From Streptomyces violascens (GTDB taxonomy: Bacteria > Actinomycetota > Actinomycetes > Streptomycetales > Streptomycetaceae): DNA of 64,000 nt. Position 1 is the stretch's first letter; the number at the start of each line of letters is the position of its first letter. The DNA lies in NCBI RefSeq assembly GCF_014649955.1, contig NZ_BMUA01000025.1, positions 1-64,000 on the forward strand, given 5' to 3'. Shown here piece after piece: positions 16,827 through 24,606 of this stretch. A program made the position numbers and the translations under genes. The notes under the pieces are model-generated. The model had not been told where the DNA came from, made no database searches, and was given only the letters and a program-made list of their open reading frames with translations.

Positions 16827-17816
16827 ATGACTGTGTACGGATCCTTCCCCGGGGCCCGGCCCCGTCGGCTGCGCACCACCCCCACCATGCGCCGCATGGT
16901 CGCCGAGACCCGCCTGCACCCCGCCGACCTGATCCTCCCCGCCTTCGTGCGGGAGGGCGTAGCCGAGCCCGTTCCGATCCAGGCCATGCCGGGCGTCGTG
17001 CAGCACTCCCTCGACACGCTGCGCAAGGCCGCCGTGGAGGCCGTCTCCGCCGGGGTCTCCGGGATCATGCTGTTCGGGGTGCCGGAGGACGAGAAGAAGG
17101 ACGCCGCCGGGACCGCCGGGACCGACCCGGACGGGATTCTCCAGGTCGCCATCCGCGCCGTGAAGGAAGAGGTCGGCGACGACCTCGTCATCATGTCCGA
17201 CCTGTGCCTCGACGAGTACACCGATCACGGGCACTGCGGCGTGCTCGACGAGCACGGGCGCGTGGACAACGACGCCACCCTTGAGCGCTACGCCGAGATG
17301 GCCCAGGTCCAGGCCGACGCCGGAGTCCACGTCGTCGGGCCCTCCGGGATGATGGACGGCCAAGTCGGCGTCATCCGGGACGCGTTGGACCAGACCGGGC
17401 ACGAGGACGTCTCCATCCTGGCCTACACCGCCAAGTACTCCTCCGCCTTCTACGGACCCTTCCGCGAGGCCGTCGGCTCCTCCCTTCGCGGGGACCGCAA
17501 GACCTACCAGCAGGACCCCGCCAACACCCGTGAATCCCTGCGGGAGTTGGCGCTCGACCTCGACGAGGGCGCCGACATGGTCATGGTCAAGCCGGCCGGG
17601 CCCTACCTCGACATCCTCGCCAAGGTCGCCGAGTCCGTGGACGTGCCGGTCGCCGCGTACCAGATCAGCGGCGAGTACGCGATGATCGAGGCCGCCGCCG
17701 AGAAGGGCTGGATCGACCGCGACCGGGCGATCCTGGAGACCCTGACCGGCATCAAGCGCGCCGGCGCCCACATGATCCTCACGTACTGGGCGACCGAGGT
17801 GGCCAAGGGGCTGTAG
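16827..17816 (+). CDS. hemB: Porphobilinogen synthase (delta-aminolevulinate dehydratase)
   Basis: A 329-residue enzyme that condenses two 5-aminolevulinates to porphobilinogen. Both Schiff-base lysines are present: Lys203 in AYTAKYSSAFYGPF and Lys255 in MVMVKPAGPY. The metal loop reads DLCLDEYTDHGHCG. It keeps Cys127 and Cys137, but the middle zinc cysteine is replaced by Asp129, a mixed zinc/magnesium-type site. It is separated from hemD by 307 bases of repeats, so it may have its own promoter. Confidence 0.96.
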   Translation: MTVYGSFPGARPRRLRTTPTMRRMVAETRLHPADLILPAFVREGVAEPVPIQAMPGVVQHSLDTLRKAAVEAVSAGVSGIMLFGVPEDEKKDAAGTAGTDPDGILQVAIRAVKEEVGDDLVIMSDLCLDEYTDHGHCGVLDEHGRVDNDATLERYAEMAQVQADAGVHVVGPSGMMDGQVGVIRDALDQTGHEDVSILAYTAKYSSAFYGPFREAVGSSLRGDRKTYQQDPANTRESLRELALDLDEGADMVMVKPAGPYLDILAKVAESVDVPVAAYQISGEYAMIEAAAEKGWIDRDRAILETLTGIKRAGAHMILTYWATEVAKGL

Positions 17817-17838
17817 GTCCGCGAGGGCCCAAGTCCCT

Positions 17839-18945
17839 TTATTTCTGGGCCAGTTGGCGTGCCGCGGTCAGTGCGCCCAGTACCAGCGGCATGGACTCCC
17901 TGGTGGCGGCCACGTACACCGGGGTGTCGCCGTCGCGGCATTCCAGCACGAGGCACACGTCACCCAAGTCGAGGCCCTCGGGGTCCGTCCGGTACGGCGG
18001 GCGGACCCTCAGCGGTTCCAGGGTGGCCGGTATGAGCTTCGGGTGGTTCCGGTAGTTCGGGTCGGGGATGATCGACAGGCCTTCGGCGTCGGCCATCAGG
18101 TAGCCGCCGCCCAGAACGCCCCCGTACGGGACGTCGCCGCGCACGATGCCCGCGAGGATGGTCTCGTCGGCGGGGATCACCGGCTCGATGTCGACCGTGT
18201 CCGTGGTTTTGCGGGCGTTCACGCGGTGCAGCACCGCGGCGGCGAACGCGCAGCCCGCCGCGACGACCGCCCCCGCCACCCCGTACGCCAGCAGCGCCGC
18301 CCGCCACCCGTGGACGAGCCACGGGAGCAGGCCGCCCGCCAATCCGAGGATGCCCGTGCCTACGACCGCGATCCCCTGCTGCCAGGGGTATCGGAGCCGG
18401 GTCGTGGCGTAGCCCCGGGCCCACCAGAGGCCGATCAGGATCAGGCCCAGGCCGGCCGAGCCCAGGGCCAGACCCCAGGCCAGGAACGGGCGGTAGGCGC
18501 CGCGCGGGTCCGCGGCGGTGTACCAGCGGGCGTCCGCCCAGTCGATGTACCGGACCGATCCCTCCCAGTACGTGACGTGGATCCGCTTCCCCGCCAGCCC
18601 CTCGAACGTGGACCGCTGATCCCCCTTGAAGTAGAGGGCGGGCCTGTCGCCCTCGGCGGTCTTCACGTACATCCAGTGCGAAGGCGTCTTGCCGCCTTTC
18701 TCCCTGGTGCGCTCGATCACCGCCGGTACCGAGTGCAGGCAGTCGGTGGCAGTGGTCCCGGGCGCACAGTCCCTGGCCGCCCGGAACGCCCGCTCCGTGT
18801 CCAGCCGTTCCGGCATCGGCACGAGCAGCAGCCAGACCATTACCAGGAGGAGGGCGGTGCCGATCGCTGTCGTGCTGATCACGAGCGCACGCCTTTTGGG
18901 CAGCGAAGGTGCGGCCGGGGCGGCCTCTGCCCGTCTTTCGTTCAT
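17839..18945 (-). CDS. Membrane protein of unknown function
   Basis: A 368-residue protein with about four membrane helices. One is near residues 20-42, one near 155-175, and a pair near 185-235. An outer domain of about 110 residues between the first two carries two cysteines (Cys60 and Cys69). The C-terminal cytoplasmic part has IIPDPNYRNHPKLIPATLEP. I do not recognise a named family. The gene is convergent with hemB. A three-codon ATG-AAC-GCA-TGA minigene sits directly before its ATG and overlaps it as ATGA, with GAGGAG before the minigene; this might couple the two starts. Confidence 0.7.
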   Translation of the reverse strand: MNERRAEAAPAAPSLPKRRALVISTTAIGTALLLVMVWLLLVPMPERLDTERAFRAARDCAPGTTATDCLHSVPAVIERTREKGGKTPSHWMYVKTAEGDRPALYFKGDQRSTFEGLAGKRIHVTYWEGSVRYIDWADARWYTAADPRGAYRPFLAWGLALGSAGLGLILIGLWWARGYATTRLRYPWQQGIAVVGTGILGLAGGLLPWLVHGWRAALLAYGVAGAVVAAGCAFAAAVLHRVNARKTTDTVDIEPVIPADETILAGIVRGDVPYGGVLGGGYLMADAEGLSIIPDPNYRNHPKLIPATLEPLRVRPPYRTDPEGLDLGDVCLVLECRDGDTPVYVAATRESMPLVLGALTAARQLAQK

Positions 18946-18964
18946 GCGTTCATGATGCTCCTCG

Positions 18965-18978
18965 AATGATCGATCATT
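18965..18978 (-). promoter_or_regulatory. Perfect 14-bp palindrome upstream of the membrane protein
   Basis: AATGATCGATCATT is a perfect dyad 20 bases before the minus-strand start at 18945. It is much more AT-rich than its surroundings. A TTGACT hexamer follows at 18979-18984 (minus-strand reading), so a regulator bound here would sit inside the promoter. Confidence 0.45.
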
Positions 18979-19022
18979 GAGTCAAGGATGTGTTAAGGGT
19001 TCCGGGGGCGCCGCCGCCCGGC

Positions 19023-19784
19023 TCAGCCCCAGTAGAACGTCCAACTTCCGTCGTGGAGGAGGGAGTCGGCGTATTCGTCGAGGTCGGTCTCTATCGTGTC
19101 CGGGCAGAACGCGAAGTGTTCCGCCGCCAGCACCAGGGCCTCTTCCCCGGTCGCGGGCGGGGCCGCCACCGACACGGTGAGGCGGTCGGGCGTCAGGCCC
19201 ACCACCCTCGCCCCGAACCTGTCCTCCCACGAGCGCAGCACCGCGCACAGGCGGGCCACGTCGGGCTCGTGGTTCCGCGTGCCGCGCCAGCCGATGGCCG
19301 CCGGGATGTCGGCGCTGCGGCGGGCCGGGACCAGGGCGATCCGGGCGCCCTTCAGGTGACCCTCGCCCGTCGCCGCCCCTGCGGTCTCGGCCGCCCTGTC
19401 GTCCGGGTCCTCCCGAAGCGCGGGGGCCTCCGCCAGGCCGGGCCACTCCTCGGGGTCGTAGCCCAGCTCTCCCTCGGCGTACGTCTCCCAGTACTCGGCC
19501 AGCACGTCCTCGGCGTCGTGGTCGCCCGGGTACGACGCCTCGTCCGGGGCGAGCTCCCAGTCGGCCAACTCCCGTACTCCGCCCAGCAGTACGGGATGCA
19601 GGCCCGTTGCCCTGCGGGCCGTTGCGAGATGTGCCCAGTCCTGCGGGCCGGCCGGTTCATCCGCATACCAGAGCAGCGGCTCGGCCGCCGGACCGATCAC
19701 CCTGCCCGGCGGCAGGTCGAGACCCAGCACCTTGCCGGTCGGGTCGTCCATCAGTTGCGGGAGTGGATTCGCAAGCATCGCCAT
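19023..19784 (-). CDS. DUF4253 domain protein
   Basis: A 253-residue soluble protein. The C-terminal 110 residues match the DUF4253 family: IALVPARRSADIPAAIGWRG, a central RSWEDRFGARVVGLT, and a tail with AEHFAFCPDTIETDL and GSWTFYWG. The N-terminal part has two Trp-containing segments of unknown role and is rich in Asp/Glu. No catalytic motif is evident. The start was placed at MAMLANPLP (ATG at 19784) because the 21 residues before it are basic and unlike the rest. Confidence 0.78.
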   Translation of the reverse strand: MAMLANPLPQLMDDPTGKVLGLDLPPGRVIGPAAEPLLWYADEPAGPQDWAHLATARRATGLHPVLLGGVRELADWELAPDEASYPGDHDAEDVLAEYWETYAEGELGYDPEEWPGLAEAPALREDPDDRAAETAGAATGEGHLKGARIALVPARRSADIPAAIGWRGTRNHEPDVARLCAVLRSWEDRFGARVVGLTPDRLTVSVAAPPATGEEALVLAAEHFAFCPDTIETDLDEYADSLLHDGSWTFYWG

Positions 19785-19944
19785 GCCCCGAATGTAGATC
19801 CCGCCACTGACAACGGGCCGAGCGCGAGGGCGGTCCCGTGGTGGCATTCGGCTGCGGGCTCGTCGTGGCTGGTCGCGCCCACGCGGCGGAGCCGCATGAT
19901 GGAACAGCCCCGCGCCCCTATAGGGGGTGCAGGCGGGCCAGGGT

Positions 19945-20181
19945 TCAGAGTTCCGCGATGAAGCCCTGCCACGTGGTGGGGTTCACGGTGAGGGTGGGGC
20001 CCTCGGGGGCCTTGGAGTCGCGGATGTGGATGGCGGAGGGGTGGGTTGCCACCTCGACGCAGGAGCTGCCGGCCTCGCTGCCGCTGTAGCTCGACTTGCG
20101 CCAAGCGCACGCGATTTCGACGCAGGCTCCGCCCTCGTCGCCGCTGTAGCTGGACTTGAACCACGTAAGTGCGATGCTCAT
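19945..20181 (-). CDS. DUF397 protein with a duplicated motif
   Basis: A 78-residue DUF397 protein. These small proteins accompany XRE-DUF5753 regulators in Streptomyces and some affect development or antibiotic production. The signature W-x-KSSYSG-x-E-x-G-x-x-CVE-x-A occurs twice, at residues 7-24 and 27-45, before the single C-terminal beta part ending TTWQGFIAEL. The DNA of the two halves is also clearly similar, so this is an internal duplication. Its ATG overlaps the stop of the regulator gene (ATGA), which makes one operon. Confidence 0.9.
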   Translation of the reverse strand: MSIALTWFKSSYSGDEGGACVEIACAWRKSSYSGSEAGSSCVEVATHPSAIHIRDSKAPEGPTLTVNPTTWQGFIAEL

Positions 20182-21011
20182 TGCTCTCCTAGCAGCTGGT
20201 CCAACAGCCCTCTGGTCTGCTCGGAGTTGAGGGCCTGCGTTCGCAGCATCGCATACTTCTGCGCCAGGATACTGACCTCGTCGGGGTCGGAAATGAGCTG
20301 ACTGCCACGTTGAGTCTCGGCGTAGGCGAGGTGCTGGTGATCCGGTGTCTCCACGAGGATGAAGGGTCCATTGAGCCCGGCGTGCGTGTGTCGTCCGAGC
20401 GGCATGACCTGGACGGTGAGCCCCGGCAGGTCGGCGCAGTCACGCAGGTGCCGCAGCATCTCCGCGTAGACCGCGTCACTGCCCAAGCGGTCCCGCAGGA
20501 TGGCCTCGGAGATGACGAAGCTGAGGGTTGGCGGCTCCTTCCGGTGCAGTATTTCCTGCCGCTCAAGCCGCGCAGCGACCTGCGCATTGATCTCGTCCTC
20601 GCTCATCGCCGGCACCTTGCTCAGGAACACCGCCCGCGCATAGCTCTCCGTCTGGAGCAGGCCCGGCAGTACCTGGTTCTCGAACCAGGACAGCGCGATG
20701 GCCTCGCGCTCCAGGTCCATGTACTCCTCGGCCCACGCCGGGATCAGGTCGATCTCCGGCATGTTCTCGACCGCCGTCTTCAACGCTCCCTTTGTGTCGA
20801 GGAGTTGGTCCAGAAGTGCGGCCAGGTCGAGTTTCAGGGGACGGCGGCCCTGCTCGATCGAGGCGATCATCTCCTCGTGCAGCAGCACGCGCTCGCCCAG
20901 CTGGCGCTGGGTCAGGCCTGCGGCAATCCGGAAGGACGCCACGAGGGCGCCGACCATCCTCATCGCCGACGTGTTCTTCCGGGGTCGCTTCCTGGGGTGC
21001 ATGCCTGCCAA
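20178..21011 (-). CDS. XRE regulator with DUF5753 domain (WhiJ-type)
   Basis: A 277-residue regulator. An N-terminal HTH (FRIAAGLTQRQLGERVLLHE, MIASIEQGRRP) at about 28-65 is followed by a DUF5753 ligand-like domain. That domain contains WFENQVLPGLLQTESYARAV, ARLERQEIL, and TVQVMPLGRHTHAGLNGPFI. These proteins form paralogous sets in Streptomyces with DUF397 partners; WhiJ is the best-known member. It is divergent from the ATPase gene at 21115, with operator-like dyads between. Confidence 0.9.
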   Translation of the reverse strand: MAGMHPRKRPRKNTSAMRMVGALVASFRIAAGLTQRQLGERVLLHEEMIASIEQGRRPLKLDLAALLDQLLDTKGALKTAVENMPEIDLIPAWAEEYMDLEREAIALSWFENQVLPGLLQTESYARAVFLSKVPAMSEDEINAQVAARLERQEILHRKEPPTLSFVISEAILRDRLGSDAVYAEMLRHLRDCADLPGLTVQVMPLGRHTHAGLNGPFILVETPDHQHLAYAETQRGSQLISDPDEVSILAQKYAMLRTQALNSEQTRGLLDQLLGEQ

Positions 21012-21019
21012 CTCCCCAT

Positions 21020-21070
21020 ACGTACCCGTACGTTACGCATCGCGGACCCGTACAGAATTTGTGTACGGGT
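21020..21070. promoter_or_regulatory. Operator region with three ACCCGTAC boxes
   Basis: ACCCGTAC occurs at 21024-21031 and 21046-21053 and, inverted, at 21063-21070. The last two lie inside a perfect 9+9 dyad, ACCCGTACA and TGTACGGGT, spaced by 7 bases. The first is inside ACGTAC-CC-GTACGT (21020-21033). It sits in the 103-base gap between the divergent XRE and ATPase genes. Confidence 0.6.
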
Positions 21071-21114
21071 CGGGCTACTGCGGCAGGCAGGGCGTACTCC
21101 GAAACCCTCCCTCC

Positions 21115-21564
21115 ATGAACGACAACGAAATGCGGCAGCGCTTCTACCCCCGCCGCCGTCAATCCGTCCCCGCCGCCCGGAACTTCGCCGCCGGAGCCGT
21201 CGCCGACTGGGGTTTCTTCCACCGCATCGACGACATCCTGCTCTGCGTCAGCGAGCTCACCACCAACGCGTTGCTGCACGGGGTTCCGCCGGGGCGGGGG
21301 TTTCTTCTGCGGCTCCGGCTCTGCGAGGGGGCCGTGCTGCGGGTCGAGGTGCACGACAGCGGGGGCGGGGTGCCCCGGGTCGCCGACAGCCCGGACTGCG
21401 GCGGACGCGGGCTGCTGCTCGTGGGGGCCGTCGCCGACAAGTGGGGCGTGGGGGAGCGGGACCCCGGGAAGGCTGTGTGGTGCGAGTTCTGCTGCGAAGG
21501 CCCAGCGCAGGTCCGGGTTTCGGATCATGGAATGGGGCGCTGGGGAAGGGTGGGGTCTGCGTAA
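21115..21564 (+). CDS. RsbW-like ATP-binding protein (GHKL fold)
   Basis: A 149-residue single-domain HATPase: N box ELTTNALLHG, G1 box HDSGGGVPRV, and G2 box GRGLLLVGAVADKWG. It looks like an anti-sigma factor or orphan kinase-type ATPase. It forms the third member of the WhiJ-type set with the divergent XRE-DUF5753 and DUF397 genes. The ATG at 21115 follows CCCTCCCTCC with no good ribosome binding site, so the start is less certain. Confidence 0.82.
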   Translation: MNDNEMRQRFYPRRRQSVPAARNFAAGAVADWGFFHRIDDILLCVSELTTNALLHGVPPGRGFLLRLRLCEGAVLRVEVHDSGGGVPRVADSPDCGGRGLLLVGAVADKWGVGERDPGKAVWCEFCCEGPAQVRVSDHGMGRWGRVGSA

Positions 21565-21610
21565 GGTGCGGGGTTAGTTGGACGTCCGAGCAACTGACAG
21601 GAGTCGCCCC

Positions 21611-22810
21611 ATGCCCGCCACCTCATCGGCCGCCGCCGTGCCCGCGCTCGCCGCGCGTGCCGTGTCCGTCGGGTCCTCGCCCGTGCGGGAGATCCTCGCG
21701 CTGACCGCCCGGCCCGAGGTGATCTCGTTCGCGGGCGGGCTCCCCGCGCCCGAGCTGTTCGACGGCGAGGGCATGGCCGCCGCCTTCCGTGCCGTGATGG
21801 AGGGGGAGGCGGCGACGGCTCTGCAGTACTCGACCACCGAGGGCAGCCCGGCGCTGCGAGCCGCCACCGCCGCGCGGCTCGCCAAGCGGGGGCTCGCCAC
21901 CGGCGCCGACGACCTCCTGATAACCACCGGCTCCCAGCAGGGCCTCACCCTCCTCGCGGCCGCGCTGATCGAACCCGGCGACGTCGTCCTCGTCGAAGAC
22001 CCCTGCTACCTCGCCGCGTTGCAGGTCTTCGGCTTCGCCGGGGCCCGCGTCGTCGCCGTGCCCTGCGACGACGACGGGCCCGACCCCGTCGCCCTCGACG
22101 CACTCGTCGCCCGCGAGCGGCCCAAGCTCTTCTACTGCGTGCCCACCTTCCAGAACCCCACCGGCCGCACCATGACCGCCGAGCGCCGCCGCGCCGTGGC
22201 CGACGTGGCCGTGCGGCACGGGCTGTGGATCGTCGAGGACGACCCGTACGGCGAGCTGCGCTACGAGGGCGAGCACGTGCCCTGGATCTCCTCCTACGAG
22301 GACGCCGCCGACCGCACCGTGCTGCTCAGCAGCTACTCCAAGATCATGGCGCCGGGTCTTCGTCTCGGCTGGGTGCGGGCGCCGCGCGCGCTGCTGCGGG
22401 CCTGTGTGATCGCCAAGCAGGCTTCCGACCTGCACACTCCGACCGTCAACCAGCTCGCCGCCGCCCGCTACCTCGCCGACCGCGACCTGGACGCCCACGT
22501 CGCCAAGGTCCGCGCCGCCTACGGCGAGCGCCGCGACGCCATGCTCGCGGGCCTCCCCGACGCACTGCCCGAGGGCTCGACGTGGAACCGGCCCGAGGGC
22601 GGCATGTTCCTGTGGGCCCGGCTGCCGGAGGGGAGTGACGCAACCGCCCTGCTTCCGAAGGTGGTCGAGCACGACGTCGCCTACGTTCCCGGCGCGCCCT
22701 TCTTCGCCGGTGTGCCGGACGCTGCCGCGCTTCGCTTGTGCTTCGTCACCTCCGCCCCCGACGAAATCCGGGAGGGGCTCGGGCGGCTCGGGCGCGCCCT
22801 TAAGGGCTGA
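21611..22810 (+). CDS. PLP-dependent aminotransferase, class I/II
   Basis: A 399-residue fold-type I aminotransferase of the 2-aminoadipate / aromatic transaminase group. Signatures are SFAGGLPAPELFDGEGM at the N terminus, TGSQQGLTLLAAALIEPGD, YCVPTFQNPTGRTM, and the PLP-binding Lys244 in SSYSKIMAPGLRLGW. The conserved C-terminal Arg is in LRLCFV. Substrate specificity cannot be fixed by eye. The ATG at 21611 has AGGAG at a good distance. It is convergent with an XRE-cupin gene that could be its regulator. Confidence 0.88.
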   Translation: MPATSSAAAVPALAARAVSVGSSPVREILALTARPEVISFAGGLPAPELFDGEGMAAAFRAVMEGEAATALQYSTTEGSPALRAATAARLAKRGLATGADDLLITTGSQQGLTLLAAALIEPGDVVLVEDPCYLAALQVFGFAGARVVAVPCDDDGPDPVALDALVARERPKLFYCVPTFQNPTGRTMTAERRRAVADVAVRHGLWIVEDDPYGELRYEGEHVPWISSYEDAADRTVLLSSYSKIMAPGLRLGWVRAPRALLRACVIAKQASDLHTPTVNQLAAARYLADRDLDAHVAKVRAAYGERRDAMLAGLPDALPEGSTWNRPEGGMFLWARLPEGSDATALLPKVVEHDVAYVPGAPFFAGVPDAAALRLCFVTSAPDEIREGLGRLGRALKG

Positions 22811-22879
22811 ACTCCTGTAAGGGCCGACAGGGGACGATAAGGGTCGGGATGGGCTGAATTCCCTTGATGTACATGCCCG

Positions 22880-23482
22880 TTACCCCTTCGGCTTCGCCCT
22901 CACGTGCATCCGCTCGCCCTGTCGTCCGAAGAGGCTCAGCACCTCCACCGGGCGGCTGTCCGCGCTGCTGAACCAGTGGGGCACCTTCGTGTCCCACTCG
23001 GCGACCTCGCCCGGGCCGAGAACCAGGTCGTGCGCTCCGAGGACGAGCCTCAGCCGGCCGTCCAGGACGTACAGCCACTCATAGCCCTCGTGCGAGCGCA
23101 GGTCCGGCTCGGTGCCCCGGTGCGGGATCAGCATCTTGTACGCCTGAAGGGGGCCGGGGCTGCGGGTCAGCGGGACGAACGTGCCGCCGTTCGGCATGGG
23201 TCGCGGGGTCAACCGGACCCGGGGGTCGCCCACTTCGGGTGCCCCGACCAGATCGTCCAGGGGCACTCCGTACGCGCTCGCCAGCGGAAGCAGGAGTTCC
23301 AGGCTCGGGCGGCGCTGTCCTGATTCGAGGCGGGACAGGGTGCTCTTCGAGATCCCGGTCGTCTCGGCGAGCACGGCCAGGGTCAGGCCGCGCTGCGCGC
23401 GCAGCCGCTTGAGCCGGGGGCCCACGTCGTCGAGCACCGCTTGATGGGGCGAGGGTCCGGCGGGAGGCGGTGGTCTGTCCAT
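22880..23482 (-). CDS. XRE-family regulator with cupin sensor domain
   Basis: A 200-residue protein. The HTH near residues 25-65 (LKRLRAQRGLTLAVLAETTG, ISKSTLSRLESGQRRPSLE) is followed by a cupin barrel (120-190) with RSHEGYEWLYVLDGRLRLVLG and the late cupin segment WDTKVPHWFSSAD. Such proteins regulate nearby amino acid or amine metabolism genes after binding a small ligand or metal. The convergent aminotransferase is a reasonable target, by position only. Confidence 0.87.
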   Translation of the reverse strand: MDRPPPPAGPSPHQAVLDDVGPRLKRLRAQRGLTLAVLAETTGISKSTLSRLESGQRRPSLELLLPLASAYGVPLDDLVGAPEVGDPRVRLTPRPMPNGGTFVPLTRSPGPLQAYKMLIPHRGTEPDLRSHEGYEWLYVLDGRLRLVLGAHDLVLGPGEVAEWDTKVPHWFSSADSRPVEVLSLFGRQGERMHVRAKPKG

Positions 23483-23549
23483 GGGGGCAGTCCACTCTCG
23501 TATCCCGGAATCGGCAACACGGGTTGCCGCGGCGGACTCCGCCGACCGG

Positions 23550-24266
23550 CTACCACGCCTCGATCGAGGACAGGTCCGACTGCCAGTACGTGGCCATGGC
23601 CTGGCTGTCCACGACCGCGACGCTCTTGGAGAGCCTGGCGTACGCGGAGGGGCCCGTGGACTCCATGCCGACCTTGCCCCGGAAGTACACGACGACCTGG
23701 CCCGTGTTGTACGACTCGCTGCCGTCGTCCTCGCCCAGGGTGCGGACCATCGCGTACGCGGAGGCGCCCGGAGCCAGTGACACCACGGCCTGGGGGATGG
23801 TGTCCTTGTCGACCGCGATCGGGGACTGCTGGGCGTTGGAGAAGGAGACGGCGGGGGCGTCGTAGGCGTTGCACATCGTCTTGCCGGTGTTGGTGACGGT
23901 CAGCAGGATGTGGTTGACCGGGCGGTTCAACTCGGTCGCGGTCAGCTTCACGTTGGCGCCGGTGCAGGGCGCGTCGGCGTCACCGCCGCCCCCGGAGGGC
24001 TTCTTCGTGGACTTGCCGGTCGACTTGGCCGGGGCGCCGGTGTGCTTGCCCGAGCCCGTACCCGCCCCCTTGCCCGAGTCCGAACCCTTGCTGCCCGCCG
24101 CGTCACCCGCCGTCGGAGCGGGGGCGGCGGTCCCCGGGGAGGAGGCCGAGGGCTTGTCGCCGGACAGCGCCGCGTCGGAACCGCTGTCGCTGCCGCAGGC
24201 GGTCAGGGCGAGGGCGGCGATCAACGTGGTGGTCGCGGCGGCGGTGATGCGGAAGGTGGTACGCAT
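23550..24266 (-). CDS. DUF4232 lipoprotein
   Basis: A 238-residue exported lipoprotein. The signal peptide ends in LALTACGSD with the lipobox Cys24. A Pro/Ser/Gly/Lys-rich linker covers about 25-95. The C-terminal DUF4232 beta domain has CTGANVKLTATELNRPVNH at its start and SLAPGASAYAMVR. Two cysteines (in DAPCTG and KTMCNAY) probably form the domain's disulfide. Function is unknown; it sits outside the membrane. Confidence 0.85.
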   Translation of the reverse strand: MRTTFRITAAATTTLIAALALTACGSDSGSDAALSGDKPSASSPGTAAPAPTAGDAAGSKGSDSGKGAGTGSGKHTGAPAKSTGKSTKKPSGGGGDADAPCTGANVKLTATELNRPVNHILLTVTNTGKTMCNAYDAPAVSFSNAQQSPIAVDKDTIPQAVVSLAPGASAYAMVRTLGEDDGSESYNTGQVVVYFRGKVGMESTGPSAYARLSKSVAVVDSQAMATYWQSDLSSIEAW

Positions 24267-24321
24267 GATGGTGGCGCTCCCCGTGTGTCGGTAAGTAGGT
24301 GTCCCGGACGCCGTGGTGGCG

Positions 24322-24426
24322 TCAGGCGCGGTAGTGGTGGATCAGCGTGATGAGGGTCGCGATGGATGCGGCCAGAACGACCACGGCCATCGAATCCGCG
24401 ACGTTGAGCCGGATGCGGAATCGCAT
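24322..24426 (-). CDS. 34-residue putative membrane peptide
   Basis: ATG at 24426 to TGA at 24322. The product begins MRFRIRLNVADSMAVVVLAA and ends in HHYRA. A basic N terminus precedes one hydrophobic stretch (about 10-27). GGGAG lies 6 bases before the ATG, a good ribosome binding site. It lies between the DUF4232 lipoprotein and the membrane HTH protein. No family is recognised; coding status rests on the ribosome binding site and composition. Confidence 0.55.
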   Translation of the reverse strand: MRFRIRLNVADSMAVVVLAASIATLITLIHHYRA

Positions 24427-24606
24427 GGACTGCTCCCGGAACGAGCTGTTCGGCTGCTTGCTGCAGCTACCTTGCGGGCCGGTCCGACGGCCCCGCAACG
24501 GCCAAGGGACAATGGGGGAAGCTGGAACGCTGGAACACCCTTTGACCTGGGGAAACGACCTGTCCCTGGAATGCGTTCCTGGGATGGATGGGGAGGGGAC
24601 CGGGGC

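Noticed and set aside
17816..17839. A terminator from GGCCCA/TGGGCC between hemB and the membrane protein gene
   Set aside because: The stem is only 6 bp with a long loop and runs into the coding region of the minus-strand gene.
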